From Areca catechu (taxonomy: Eukaryota; Streptophyta; Magnoliopsida; Arecales; Arecaceae), in the NCBI GenBank assembly GCA_021397845.1, contig CM038052.1, positions 132,189,854 to 132,253,853 of the forward strand: a stretch of 64,000 bases of DNA, in the 5' to 3' direction. Shown here piece after piece: positions 33,590 through 44,269 of the stretch. The translations under genes and the position numbers were made by a program. The notes under the pieces are model-generated. The model searched no databases. It saw only the letters and a list, made by a program, of their open reading frames with translations, and was not told the origin of the DNA. Positions within the stretch are counted from its first letter, which is position 1. Each line of letters starts with the position of its first letter.

Positions 33590-34141
33590 CTACTCCAGAA
33601 AGCGTGCGCTGAAGTTGGCAATAGTGGATGATCTTGCATTCATGATCGTGTTGTGGCTTCTTCCTTCTTCTTCAGATGGATGAATGGAGGAATTGGGGAG
33701 GTCCTCTGGCAGCGAAAACCAGCATGCCTTCATCGGCGACGGCGAGGGAAGGAAGACAGCGGCCCGGCCAGCAGTGGTCATGGCGGAGGCGACTGGGTCA
33801 GTGGTGCGCTTCTAGTAGATGGCGAGGGAGGAGTCGTGGGTGAGGAGCTTGCAGAAGAGGTCGGCAAGGGAGGAGTGGCGGTCGACGACGACGATCCGGG
33901 TCTCACCCCTGAGGTAGCAGAGGGACTTGTCAGTGGGGCGGGGAACGATTCGCCCACCGTAGCTGCACATGAGGCGGAGGCGGGAGGCCGCAGCGGAGTT
34001 CGGGAATGGTTCATCCCAGGACTCGCCACCGCGAGAGCGGGGCGAGGAGTCCACCGAGTTCGCGTAACCTACCCCACCTGCACCGCCACCGGCCGCCATC
34101 AGAATCGCGTCCATGGTTCGATCGCCTAGCACCTTGCTCAC
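33590..34141 (-). pseudogene. Captured PB1-domain protein fragment in element G
   Basis: Minus-strand reading from 34141 to 33812. MSKVLGDRTMDAILMAAGGG leads into the PB1 start RLRLMCSYGGRIVPRPTDKS, then ETRIVVVDRHSSLADL. The MCSYGG, PRP and DRHSSLADL wording is the first half of the plant PB1 domain, a protein-protein interaction module found in kinases and other regulators, here preceded by the family's Ser/Pro-rich N-terminus (SVDSSPRSR). The open frame ends inside the domain (LFCKLLTHDSSLAIY, stop at 33812); the sequence to 33590 is not recognised. It has the same orientation as the element, so it would be on its genomic RNA. A captured 5' coding piece and no introns are visible. Confidence 0.75.
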
Positions 34142-34560
34142 AATCTAATGGTTTTGGATTCCAGGGGGAGCGAGGAAGGGCATCATCGATGTACTGGGCG
34201 AGCTGGGAGAAGATTACAAGGGCAGACTCCTGGAGATGGTCTTTACAGGCAGAGGTCCGGTGGAGATGGCTAGGCCCGCAGCGGACGATGATGGTGGCGG
34301 TGTCTAGATCGGCAGGGGACGGGCTTTGGAGGAAGAGATCGGCAGGGCAGCGTCGCGCGTAGTGATGGGGCATGGATCTGGGTATCAGCTGCTGTGGGTT
34401 TGGGCGGAAGATGACGATGGGCCATTGGGGTCACGGGAAGGAGGCGGATGCAGGATGTTAGCAGACCTCGGTGGTTGACCGGGGTTTGAGAAGTTTTGCA
34501 TAGGGAGATCTGGACAGGAGGAACGATGGGAAGCTAGGGAGAAAGAGAAAACCCTTATCT
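34142..34560 (-). other. Unrecognised GC-rich insert in element G
   Basis: An open stretch exists on the minus strand (34011-34373), overlapping the PB1 piece in another frame, but I do not recognise the protein. The base composition resembles captured exon DNA more than the element's AT-rich LTRs. It may be further host DNA or element leader. Confidence 0.4.
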
Positions 34561-34580
34561 GCTGGGTTCTGATACCAAAA

Positions 34581-35143
34581 TGATACGGAACAGGAAGTGG
34601 GGATCGCTGGTGAGCGTAGAAGTTACCAAGGAATTAGGGCTAACCAGGGTGTCACACCCACTCCAATCCGAGAAAACTCAAAACTCAGATCAAAATAATT
34701 TTTGTTTGTATTCATAAGAAAAAAGATAATTCATACAAGAGGAAGGAGTGGTATTTTAGATTCATCCCAAGGTACATAACTTGAGGACTAAGAAACCCTG
34801 ACTTGTGGGCCAAGAAACCTGGTGGACCGGTGAACAGTGGGCTTGTCTTGGATTGGAGCTCTCTCTTGCGGGCTTGGCGGATGAAAGGGCCAAGGTGCAT
34901 GAAGGCCAGCTTTGGTTGGGGGGGCCTAGTGAATCTCCTGGCTGCGAACTCTCCTCTTGTACATGACCTGAATGACTTTACCGGACTTGACTGAACTAAA
35001 ATGACTAGACCTGACTAAGTGGACTCAACTGAACTCAATTATCTCACTTTATTACAGGACTCAATTAGCTCACTTTGACTTAAGTGATACATAACTAAAG
35101 GACTCAAATAAAATAAAATAAAATAGGCTCTCGGTCCCCATCA
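34581..35143 (-). repeat. 5' LTR of element G (563 bp)
   Basis: Starts TGATACGGAACAGG on the plus strand next to the primer site (TGGTATCAGAACC on the minus strand) and ends CCCCATCA at 35143, followed by GAAAG. Confidence 0.95.
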
Positions 35144-35148
35144 GAAAG

Positions 35149-35524
35149 CCGTATGTAACAGCCCCTCCCGAAATGACCATAGGTTGGTACGGGGGTCGGC
35201 AACGTGGGCTGTCGACATCCCCAATTACTGCTGAGTTGCTAGGGACCGATGTCGCTGATGGCTGATGCACATCATAGCAAGGGCATTAACCTGCTAGGTG
35301 AGTGCAAGATCTGGGGATCCATCGGAGGTGGCAATGGTAGAGCGAGGAGCTCCCCCTCAGGGCTTTATGGGTCATCACGGTGAGGGGGGCCCCCTGCACT
35401 GCTGGCAGAAGCCTCCCTTGCATGCATTGTCACCATGAGGTCGTGGATGTCCATGGGTATCCTTCTTGTAGTGGGGGACTTGTTGCCAGACCTTCTACTG
35501 TCAATGGCATTTCTCCCATGCCGG
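35149..35524 (-). other. gag start/leader of element C
   Basis: The rest of element C between insertion G and its primer site. The gag N-terminus should lie here, but no clean ORF is left. GC-rich plus-strand ORFs in this stretch have no recognisable product. Confidence 0.5.
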
Positions 35525-35542
35525 CCCTACCTGGCATGCCAA
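35525..35542 (-). other. Primer binding site of element C
   Basis: Minus strand TTGGCATGCCAGGTAGGG lies two bases inside the LTR end at 35545. It resembles the TGGCGCGCC-type site of element B with one change. Confidence 0.6.
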
Positions 35543-35544
35543 TC

Positions 35545-37176
35545 TATTGTCGCCTAGATCATCGTGGCCCATAGCTCTGGCATGTGACGAACGCATCGAG
35601 CTCCCTCTAGGTACTTGATCCTCTTTTCTAGTCAACTCTAGAGTCAGTGTGACCTGCAAAAAAGAGGAGACCTGGGTCGGGGATTCCAGTAGGGCACTCC
35701 GACGATCTAGTTGGGATGATCAAGGGAAACATAATCTCTGTGGTAGAGAGCTTTGGGTTTCTTTGCATAAAGGGTGAAGATAAGATTTAAGAAATGGACA
35801 AGGTGAAGTCGAGATTAGAGAGCGGGGAGGTTCTCTTGGCTGGTTTCTTGTCCGTTTGCTCACTATGTCTTACTAGTTGCCTCTCTCCCTTTTCGGAGGT
35901 CCCTTCCTCTATTTTATATGAGAGGAATGGCCCAGACCAAGTCTGGGTCTTCATCGAGATGTCACTTTTCTGGTACCCCTTTTGGAAGGGGTTTCTATTT
36001 GCTATTTGCCTCCTTCTTGTCGGTTCGTCCTCGAAAATAGATCCTTTGATTGGGGGTATTCGTCAGTGTAGTAGAGATCTTGTCCCTCTAGTGGTGCAAT
36101 TTCCTATGGAGGTGCGGGCACCATGCTATTGATCTCGAGCCATGATGGGGCATTTCTATTCTAGGAGGGACTGTCGAGTATTGCAGGGCCTGGGGCCTTA
36201 ATGGGGTACTCCTCTTAGAGGAGGTACAAGTTTCGTGTCATAAGGATTGGAGCCCCCAGTTGCACGGTCGTTGACATGACGGTGCGCTATAGGGCCTGGA
36301 GACTGGTGAAGCATGCATTGCGCAGAATGTGCGGGTGGCACGTTTGCACCTTCTAGAGGTTGCAAGTAGTTGGGAGCTTCCATGCCATGGTTTGAACCTA
36401 TGTTGATCCTTCGTTTTTGCTGCTGGCAAGAACGTCGGTCTTGGAAGGAAAGGGGGGAGCTCTATCTCAGGAGCTCGACCCCGGATGGTGAGAGCGTGAC
36501 CTCGGTTGGGAGCTCGACCCTGGATCGGAGCTGACCTCATCGAGGGCTTAACCTTGGATGGTGGGAGCATGATCCTAACTGGGAGCTCGACCCTGGATGG
36601 GAGCTAACCTCGACCGAGAGCTCGACCTTGGATGGTAGGAGCATGACCTCGGCCAGGAGCTCGACCCTGGATAGGAACTGACATCGATCGAGGGCTCGAC
36701 CTCGATGGCAGGAGCATGACCTCGGCCCGGAGCTCGACCCTGGATGGGAGCTGACCTTGGTTGGGGGCTTGATCTCGGTAAAATGGGAGAGCTCTATCTC
36801 GGGAGCTCGACCCCGGACGGTGAGAGCACGACCTTGACCGGGAGCTCGACCCTGATGGGAGCTGACATCGGCCAGGGGCTCGACCTCGGATGGCAAGAGA
36901 ACGTCCTTGGCCGGAGCTCAACCCTAGATAGGAGTTGACCTCAGTCGGGGCTCAACCTTAATAGAATGGGAAAGCTCTATCTCGGGAGCTCGACCCCGGA
37001 AGGTGAGAGTGCAGCCCTGGCTTGGGGCTCCACTCTGGAAGGTGGGAGTGCGCTTTAGGCACGAGGGTGGCTTGACTTCGGATCTTCGTTTGGTCGCTGC
37101 ATCTAGGTGGCACTTCCACCAGTGCGGCCACTAGCTAGGCCATCATGGGTTCCACGTCAGTGATAATGTCACATTA
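35545..37176 (-). repeat. 5' LTR of element C (1632 bp)
   Basis: Co-linear with 19854-21525 (for example GAGCTTTGGG, CTGGCTGGTTTCTTG and the AGCTCGACCC repeat block). Its plus-strand start has decayed from TG to TA. Confidence 0.85.
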
Positions 37177-37204
37177 AGATATTTACATAATATTTTTTAT
37201 AGTG

Positions 37205-38540
37205 TACCTGTGAAAATGGATAATCACTATCATGTGTAGAATTAAGAAAGGTATTAAATTATGGTTGAATGGGGACTATTGCCATCAAATCATCCTCCAA
37301 TGGGTATGGTGGTGCCCGAAGATCTTCTGATTTTCTTCGATAAGGATAAAGAATTGCTCCTAGCTGCAATGTTATAGGGACCTACAAGAATAGTTCCTTG
37401 ATCGATGGTAACCAGTAGGGAACACTTTGACACTCAAGTTAATGAGGATGAGATGGACTATATAATAGCCAGAGCTGAGAGCCAAGAGAGATGCCTGAGT
37501 AGGCATGAGAGTGGTAGAGATGAGTTACCTTCACTAAGAATCCCCTCTTACCAATTTATAAAGTTATGCAGAGTAACAAAATACCACTTGAGAGGTGGCC
37601 TTCTTTGACAAATGTAATAGATTGTAGTAAGATATTAGTATCTTGTTCCTGGAATCATTTCTATTAGTATCTTTTTTGATAAGATAGCTGATTCTATTAG
37701 AATCCTACTCTTCATGAACTTGTTTGCCATGATCCTGCCTACCATGATTACTACTAAGATAGCTAGGATCAGCTATTATCACTTACTAGGGTGTTATGGA
37801 CCATAACTATCAAGGTGACTGGATTTGTCTGTCATCGAGAGATAGAGAACTTTGCTGAGAAAGAATCTTGCTAAGAGTGAAGGGACCTTGATATTACACT
37901 TTAGCATGTCTGACTAAGTTTGAAAGTTAGTCAGTTCCAAGTAAGTACTCAATAGATGTGCATGAAGGAAATCAGTTAGGCCCAGCCGAGTGTAGTCTCT
38001 CGATGCAAGGTGTCAAAGATAGTCGGTGTAACCACTAACTTGATCATCTCCTACTTAGTCGATGATATGTCCACTCCTTGGTTGTTCGATGGGTGACTCC
38101 ATCTTAGTCGATGGTTCGGAAGGTGTATTAAAGCCGAATATATGTCGCCATAAGAGATGCCCCCCACTCCCAAGTCCGGAGCACTACTAAGTAACTTTAA
38201 TGGATTTTATCATCTTTAGATGAAGGGAGTAATTACTCTATCAGCCTCGAGAGTTGGGAAGATCATTTTGTCCTCCAAGTATTGATTGGTTGCTTAGAAA
38301 CCATCACCAATCATTTTATTACCTCAATCATAGGATAAAAATAATCATTGATGCAATGCTCAAAGGTAGGTGCAATAACTCCTAGCATGGCTGGCAATTT
38401 GTTCGATCTATTTTAGCCAATGGAAAAATGCCACATAGCCTGACAACTAAGCTTTTAATAATTTGCACAAAATCAGGATTAAAAGTTAATCAGCTGAGAG
38501 GAATCTTGAAATGGCATGGCACTACCTGGTCGAGTGTGGG
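37205..38540. other. No gene seen; left flank or 3' end of element H
   Basis: AT-rich sequence without recognisable coding motifs or clear LTR ends. The last part (about 37860-38540) has diverged similarity to 42160-42500 (for example GATCATCTCC, GGGTGACTC), so it probably already belongs to Tat element H. H's 3' LTR is expected near here but I could not delimit it. Confidence 0.4.
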
Positions 38541-38602
38541 CCACGTGTCAAGATCTGGTAGAATCGAGGCTTTAATCTTAGTCATTCGAGGCTGTATAAA
38601 TA
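38541..38602 (+). promoter_or_regulatory. G-box and TATA box upstream of the antisense ORF of H
   Basis: CCACGTGTCA (38541-38550) contains CACGTG; 50 bp downstream is CTGTATAAATAG (38592-38603). About 295 bp follow before the likely start codon at 38897. Element C has CACGTG at the corresponding place. The spacing and sequence are those of a plant core promoter; activity is inferred. Confidence 0.55.
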
Positions 38603-38896
38603 GGGCTCCCCTATGACAATTACCGGGATCCTTGCTTATAAAGAAGAAAGAAGAAGATAAAGAAGAACACACTAGTTGTGCTCTAGCTCTCTAGGGTGTC
38701 CCTAGGTTGGTCTTCTACTTCTCTTCATTGTGTTCTTCTCTTTCAAAACATATAGGGTTCAGTAGGTTCGTAGGACTTTCCTAGGCATTCCTTCTTTCCT
38801 TTCCATTATTACTTGAATCTACCACCTTCAACTAGTTCTTGGTGGAGGGGTTTTCTTCTAAATTTTCTTTGAATTTTTTTTTCTTTGATCTTTATC

Positions 38897-41712
38897 ATGT
38901 GTTCTCGAGAGACATATTCCAATGATGAAAGTCATTCGGTAAGCAACTCTCTCGGGTGCACAAGGATCTTAGAATCCTTCCTCGGATGGGGGGAGTTCCA
39001 AGGGTCCTGTGGAGGAGAGAGTAGGGGGCAAATGGGTCGGCTTAGACTGGGTCATGAGTGACCCAGATCTGATCCAGTTTTTTGATCGGGTCCAAATATT
39101 GATCCAAACCCAACCGACTAGAAAATCGAATCAGGTTGGGTTGGTCCACTATCATAATTTTTAACCCAACAGGTCATTTGAGTCGATTCGGGTCCATCAA
39201 TAATCTGATTCTAATCTAAAAAATTTGAATCTAGATATGATCCTCATAAATATAAATAGGTATTTTTAATTATTACATAACCAACTATTATTAACCATAA
39301 CATAGATAACAAATAATATTATTTTCAAAATAAATTAAGATATAAAAATAATTATAACCCTATTTCTATATTAAAAATAAGTTCTATACAAGTTTTAAAT
39401 TATAATTTAAAGGTCCAAATAGATATAATCCTAATAGTATTAGTATGTTTGAGTCGGGTCGGGTCGAGTCAGGTTCAAATTCAGTAAACATAGACCTGAT
39501 CCGGAAAATAGAATGAGTCTAATTTTAGGACCCAACCCAGATCCATGGATCCTTAAAAATGGGTTGGATCAGGTCTAAACAAGTCGGATCAGGTCACGGG
39601 TCAACCTAACCCATTTGCAACCTAAGGTGAGAGTCTTTGCCCCCTGAGAAAGTAGTTGGACAAAGCATTCCACTGGCTTGAATATTCTTTTGTTGGGACT
39701 AATGTACAAGGTCTCCACGATGATCGAGGAAGACATCATCGGCCTTCATGAAAGGTATCAGATTTCAGATTCCTTTCACCTTCATATGCTAGGACAGGAA
39801 GATCAAGTAACTTTCATCCCACTAAATCACTTGGTTGTGTACAAGAAAGATCTTCATGCTAGCCTTTCATTCTCATTGTATGATTTTATTTAGAATGTCC
39901 TTGACTTGTATTGAGTTGTTCCTGTCCAACTAGCTCCAAATTCTTTCTACATTCTTGTTTCCTTTGTTCTTCTTTGATACTTTCTTCAAATCTAGCCCCA
40001 AATATCATTATTCAAGACTGTTTTTATACTAAAGAGGCTTCCCAAGTTGAGGGGTTGGTAGTTCATCGGCCCTCACCATAGGAGAGCCATCATCAATGGT
40101 CTCCCTTCACACATTATTGGAAAAATTAATTTTTCATTATTACGTCCAACCAACCATGGGGGGCACACTGGAGTTAGGGAGAGCTTGGCATTTCACTAAA
40201 TAAACTTGACTGAATACTTGAGTCTGATGAAGAGGACTTCTTCAATTTTATGGTATAAAAGTTTTCCCTCAAAAGGAGCTTCTTACTGAATAAAATTTGT
40301 ACGATGCCAAGTTGAGCTTGGTCAACTCTCTCAATAAGCTCTTTTATTTTGCTTTTCCTTTTACTTGTGCTTTCAGACTAATTTTAACTTGTTCATATCA
40401 CAGGCACGAGGAAACTTTTAGCTAACAAATTTTGAGAAGCTACCAAGAAGATGCCGGCTTCCGAGGATGGCCACCAAAAGAAAGTTATTGCCAAGAAGCC
40501 ATGCCCAGGATGTTCTAGAGGGGCCCCCTCTACTACTGCAAAGGAGGGCCCCCTAGCTACTGCAAAGGCACCCCCACCTTGACTAAGTAATGCCACCCTG
40601 AGGATCTCCACCAATGAAGAAGAGGTGGAGATAGTGGCTACCCCTCCCGTAACTTCTTGGGCTACACCTTTAGATCGCCCAGCTTCCGCTCCATCAGCAC
40701 CAACAATGTTGTCAATGAGGATGGTGACTCACTTGAACCCCTCAGCTCTAGGAGGGGTTGAATCCTCACAAAGGGCCTCGAGACATAGGATGTCTATTAC
40801 CTGCATTAGGGAAAGTAATGGACTGGTCCACTAGTTCCATACCGACGAAGAAGATTCTACTTTGCACAATTCTTGGATTACTCGAGAATTGGTGAAGCTA
40901 ATTCTTCTTGCTTGGGATGTGGATGAACGAAAGTCCTGGTCTTTGGGTGATTTGGTGAATGGCATCTACTCGGCCATGGTCATGTTAAGTATTTCTTCAT
41001 AGTTTTATGATTTTGTTTGATTGAGTCCATGTCTAATAACTAATTTAGTATTGGTTATCTTTATATAGATTCTCCATGACATGTCGGCCATCCACGGAGT
41101 GCTCTCCAAATATGCCAACATTGCCACCTCCTAGGAAACCTGAGTAAAGAAGGTGGAGGATGGTGGCAAGCTACGAATGGTGTCTCATAAAGGCTGCCGA
41201 GCGGGAATCAAAGTTGAAGGGGGAGTTGGTCACCCTCCAAAACTCCTATGACTTCCAGGAGATTACAATTCAGGGATTGGAAACCTGAATAGTAGAGAAA
41301 GATGGAGAACTTGCTCAGGTGCTAGCATGAGTGGCCGATGCAGAAGCTTGGCTGGCCTTGATTGAGAAACTTTTGCAATTGGTTGATGTGAAGACCAAAG
41401 CTACCAAGGAATGGGCTACATCCACCACTCTATAGGAGGTGGAGTACCAAGACTCTGATAACTTCAAAAATGATGCCACAGAAGCTAGGAGGGATGTGTA
41501 CTTTATTAGGTTCACCAACTATAAGGACAAGGTGGCCCAAGTATACCAAGCACTGGACCTGAGTACCATTTTGGCACTAGGAGAAGAGGAAGGCACGTAA
41601 GAAGGTAAATATGAAGCAACCAAAGAGTGGGCTGCAAAGTGAGCCTATGCTGATGAAGCAGTTAAGATAGCCATGATTGAGTTTCTCAAGGAAACGACCA
41701 CCGTTCCTTAAA
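38897..41712 (+). pseudogene. Antisense ORF of element H (PF04195-like)
   Basis: Homologue of the antisense ORF of element C. Likely start at 38897 (MCSRETYSNDES). A hAT-like MITE interrupts it at 39022-39625. The conserved domain follows: IIGLHERYQISDSFHLHM, VTFIPLNHLVVYKKDLHASL, then LAPNSF and FVLLCYFL around 39930-40010 after a stop. A Pro/Thr-rich middle starts near 40450 (MPASEDGHQKKVIAKKPC) and a coiled-coil-like C-terminal part ends near 41712 (LKETTTVP). Intron-like sequences include one ending in CATATCACAG at 40404 and one from about 40985 to 41069 ending TTTATATAG; the latter sits at the same place as the second intron in C. Many stops are present. Confidence 0.7.
39022..39625. 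mobile_element. hAT-like MITE in the antisense ORF of H (about 604 bp)
   Basis: Terminal inverted repeats: left TAGGGGGCAAATGGGTCGG, right (complement) TTAGGTTGCAAATGGGTTAG. The 8-bp flanks GGAGAGAG (39014-39021) and GGTGAGAG (39626-39633) match at 7 of 8 bases. The interior is AT-rich with no ORF, bordered by TGACCC/GGGTC-rich arms. The 8-bp duplication and TAGGG termini suit hAT-type transposons. Confidence 0.7.
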
Positions 41713-43140
41713 TAGAGACTTATAAAAATTTCTTCTTTGCTTTGGTACTTTTATTTTCTTCCTTGGACTTCAGTCCAATTTTTGTAAAAATCTTTATTAT
41801 CAATGAAAAGCAACTTTCCTTCAATGATATTTGGTCGAATGAATGTTTCCATTTCTAAATAAAATTTTGCTAAGTATCTTTGTTGGTAGAATAGCTTCAA
41901 TCAAATAAGTAATCCATTCATGATAAAGCCAGGTCTCTTGGTCAAGAAATCTATCGCGCTAACTCAGATGCTGAATTCTCGAATGTAGGAATGAGATCCC
42001 TGACTATAGGACTTATTAAACTTTTCCTTCTAATTGTAGCATTAGTCACTGTCAGAGTATGTTGGCACCTTTCTTAGGACAAGAGAGTATCAGTTGATTG
42101 CTCTAGGGTCCACATCCAATGTAGTCTTTTAAAGCAAATAACTTTTTGTCAAAGTCTTTTAGTTAGGTAAAGGATTTTAGCCTAGTATCTCTGACTAAGT
42201 ACTCTCTTTCTTTTTAGCTATTAAGAGTTAGTCATCATTCGAAAACTGACCAAATGAAGTCGGTCACCTTTTATACCAAATTGGGTAACTTTGATCATCT
42301 CCCTTGCATTCGATGCTGTGTTAGGAAGTGGGTGACTCTCAAAAGTGTAATACATTTATTTCCTTGATTATCGTCATTTTCGACCAATTAGGGCGTGCCC
42401 CGTGGTGGATAGGATTTGACGTTTAACAATTGGTGCTGACTTTAGAGGCAGGAGTAATGAGGCCAACATTCTCGAGTGGTTACTCAGTTCAACCATCCTG
42501 GTGGTGCCACATGTCAGCATTTGACAGGCTAGGTTAGGTATAAATAAGAGTCCCCCATAACCATTTCTGCTAAGACTTCAATCCAAGCGAGAACTTCTAT
42601 TCCAGGTGAAGCACTCAACGCAGTTTGCCATTGACCTTCAATCAGAGAAGGGACTCATGCTGGTTGCCTGAGCATTTGGAGAAGACATGGAGTCTAATGG
42701 GATGAGGTGGATGGCATGAAGAAGGTGCCAAGAGGAAGCTGAAGGTATTCTTGGAGATAGAAAGAAAGGACACCAAAGGTGTCCTTGGAGATAGTTACAC
42801 CAAGAATTGTTGCTTGGCAAACAATTGCCTGGCAAAAGTTCTAAGTGGAATATTCTCTTCAAATATCCTTCGTGGATGATTGGTTTTTCCTCTCTGATTG
42901 ATTGTTCACCTTGGATAATCAATCTCGAGCTTTTTCTCTCGAAGATTCAGCTTTGATCTTGATGAGTGGTGAAAGCTTTTGGTTGTGAGGAATGAGCCTT
43001 GGAGTTAGGAAGTCATTGATGATAAAAAGATTACTTTTATTGTAATTTTTTGCTTTCCTGGACTTGATCTGACTATTGTAAACTTTTTGGACTTAGTCTG
43101 ACTTTGTAAGAATATTTTCAAATTAATGAAAATATTTTTT
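41713..43140 (+). other. 3' flank of the antisense ORF and a second promoter-like module in H
   Basis: 41713-41830 looks like a plant 3' UTR (TTATTATCAATGAAAAG). From about 42160 the sequence again resembles the region upstream of the antisense ORF: GATCATCTCCC, GGGTGACTC, CCACATGTCA (42507-42516) and GGTATAAATAAG (42537-42548). It ends with a second 3'-UTR-like stretch at 43040-43135. No protein domain lies between, so it looks like an internally deleted duplicate of the antisense unit. Confidence 0.4.
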
Positions 43141-43224
43141 CATCAATGCTTGTCTCTATATATATAATGACATATTAACTCAAGCTTTCTGGTGTCACGG
43201 TTGCCAATTACTGTAGTAAATCTC

Positions 43225-43635
43225 ATATAAGAATGGGAGAAACCAAGGATGGGGGTAGGACCTGAAAAGGAATGAGAGTAGAACTCAAATAAAAGTGGGA
43301 GTTGAACTTGAATAAGAGTGGAAGTTGAACCCAATTAAGTGAGAGATGAATCCAAATGAAAATGAAAGTTGAGCCCAAATAAAAGTGGGAGTTGAACCTG
43401 AATAAGGATGGAGGTTGGAGCCAAATAAGTTGTAGTTGAACTCGAATAAAGATGGGAGTTGAATCCAAATAAGAGTGGGAGTTGAACATGAATAAAGATG
43501 AGAAATGAATCTGAATAAGAGTGGGAGTTGAACCTAAATAAAAGTGGAAGTTGAACTTGAATAAGAGTGGGCGTTGAATCCAAATAAGAGGAAGTTGAAC
43601 TAGAATAAAGATAGGAGTTAAACCTTAATAAAGAT
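43225..43635 (+). repeat. 24-bp minisatellite of element H, about 17 copies
   Basis: Head-to-tail units around GAGTGGGAGTTGAACCTGAA plus TAA, with substitutions. Because 24 is a multiple of 3 it gives long repetitive ORFs on the minus strand that are not genes. Confidence 0.95.
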
Positions 43636-44090
43636 GAGGGCGCAGCCATCTTCTTCAACTGGTTGTTAGTCAGCCAGAGGGGAGTGAATCCCGAGGGAGT
43701 GTGACCCAAGATGAAAGCATGATAGTGTAGTCATCTTCTTTGACTAGATATTAAATGGCTAGAGGGGAGTGAATCCTGAGAGAGTAAGACCCAAGATGAA
43801 GGCATGGGGATGCAGCCATCTTCTTCGACTAGGTATTAATGGCTAGAGGGAAGTGAATCCCAAGGGAGAGAGATCCAAGATGAAGGCATGAGGGCATAGC
43901 CATCTTCTTTGACTAGGTGTTAATCAGCTAGAGAGGTGTGAACCCTAAGAGAGTGAGAATCAAGATGGAGGCATGAGGGTGCAACCCTCTTCTTCGACCA
44001 AGTATTATTAACTAGAGGGAAGTGAACCTCAAGGGAGCAAGATCCAAGATGGAGGCACGAGGGCATAGCCATCTTCTTTGACTAGATATT
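43636..44090 (+). repeat. 85-bp tandem repeat of element H, about 5.5 copies
   Basis: The anchor CATCTTCTT (once CCTCTTCTT) recurs at 43647, 43732, 43817, 43901, 43985 and 44070, a spacing of 84-85 bp. Each unit has GAGGGNAGTGAATCC and a CCAAGATGAAGGCATG-like sequence. It directly follows the 24-bp array. Confidence 0.95.
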
Positions 44091-44269
44091 AATTGAACAG
44101 ACAACTCAGCAAGCTAGGTGCTGGATGACTAAGAAATCAGGATGAGACCTCTAGGAACATTACCAGAGAAAATTTTTTTGTATTGCTGAATAAGAATTGT
44201 TATATCATTAGTAATATATTTGGAGGTTTTCGACATTCTAAGTATGAGGGATTGAAGTTTTGTTAAGGT

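Larger units (their letters stand above)
32809..35143 (-). mobile_element. Non-autonomous LTR element G carrying a PB1-domain gene fragment
   Basis: 2.3-kb element with LTRs at 32809-33389 and 34581-35143, TG/CA ends, primer site TGGTATCAGAACC at 34566-34578, polypurine region at 33390-33408 and a perfect GAAAG duplication (32804-32808 and 35144-35148). The interior (33390-34580) has no gag or pol except the last codons of a chromovirus pol (SMESSSVHYKGN), containing the ACTCGA/TCGAGT hairpin at 33409-33425. The middle is GC-rich and carries host gene sequence. It must be mobilised by another element, probably an A/F-type chromovirus given the shared primer site and hairpin. Confidence 0.9.
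19854..37176 (-). mobile_element. Tat-type Ty3/gypsy element C, with antisense ORF and two nested insertions
   Basis: Complete outline on the minus strand: 5' LTR 35545-37176, primer site, gag, protease, RT, RNase H pair, integrase, minisatellite, an antisense ORF (plus strand), polypurine tract (GAGAGTGGGGAGCACC, minus strand), 3' LTR 19854-21525. Target copies AGGTA (19849-19853) and AGATA (37177-37181) match at 4 of 5 bases. The LTRs are much more diverged than those of A, so it is older. Nested inside are a copia solo LTR (27229-28821) and non-autonomous element G (32809-35143). All coding regions are broken. Confidence 0.9.
19719..37204. mobile_element. Possible CACTA-like MITE, split by element C
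   Basis: The sequence left of element C starts CACTACACTAGATATTATAG (19719) and the sequence right of it ends with the complement of CACTATAAAAAATATTATG (37204). Joined without element C this would be a MITE of about 160 bp with imperfect CACTA termini. The 3-bp flanks (ATG and TAC) do not match, so the call is weak. Confidence 0.3.

Noticed and set aside
33653..34129. 158-codon plus-strand ORF in element G
   Set aside because: It is the GC-rich shadow of the PB1 fragment on the opposite strand, which has the clear family match.
37405..37608. Possible small host gene (67 codons)
   Set aside because: No recognisable domain, no splice context and AT-rich surroundings.
43223..43709. Repetitive minus-strand ORFs rich in Phe/Leu/Ser
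   Set aside because: Produced by the 24-bp array (24 is a multiple of 3); no start context and no domain.
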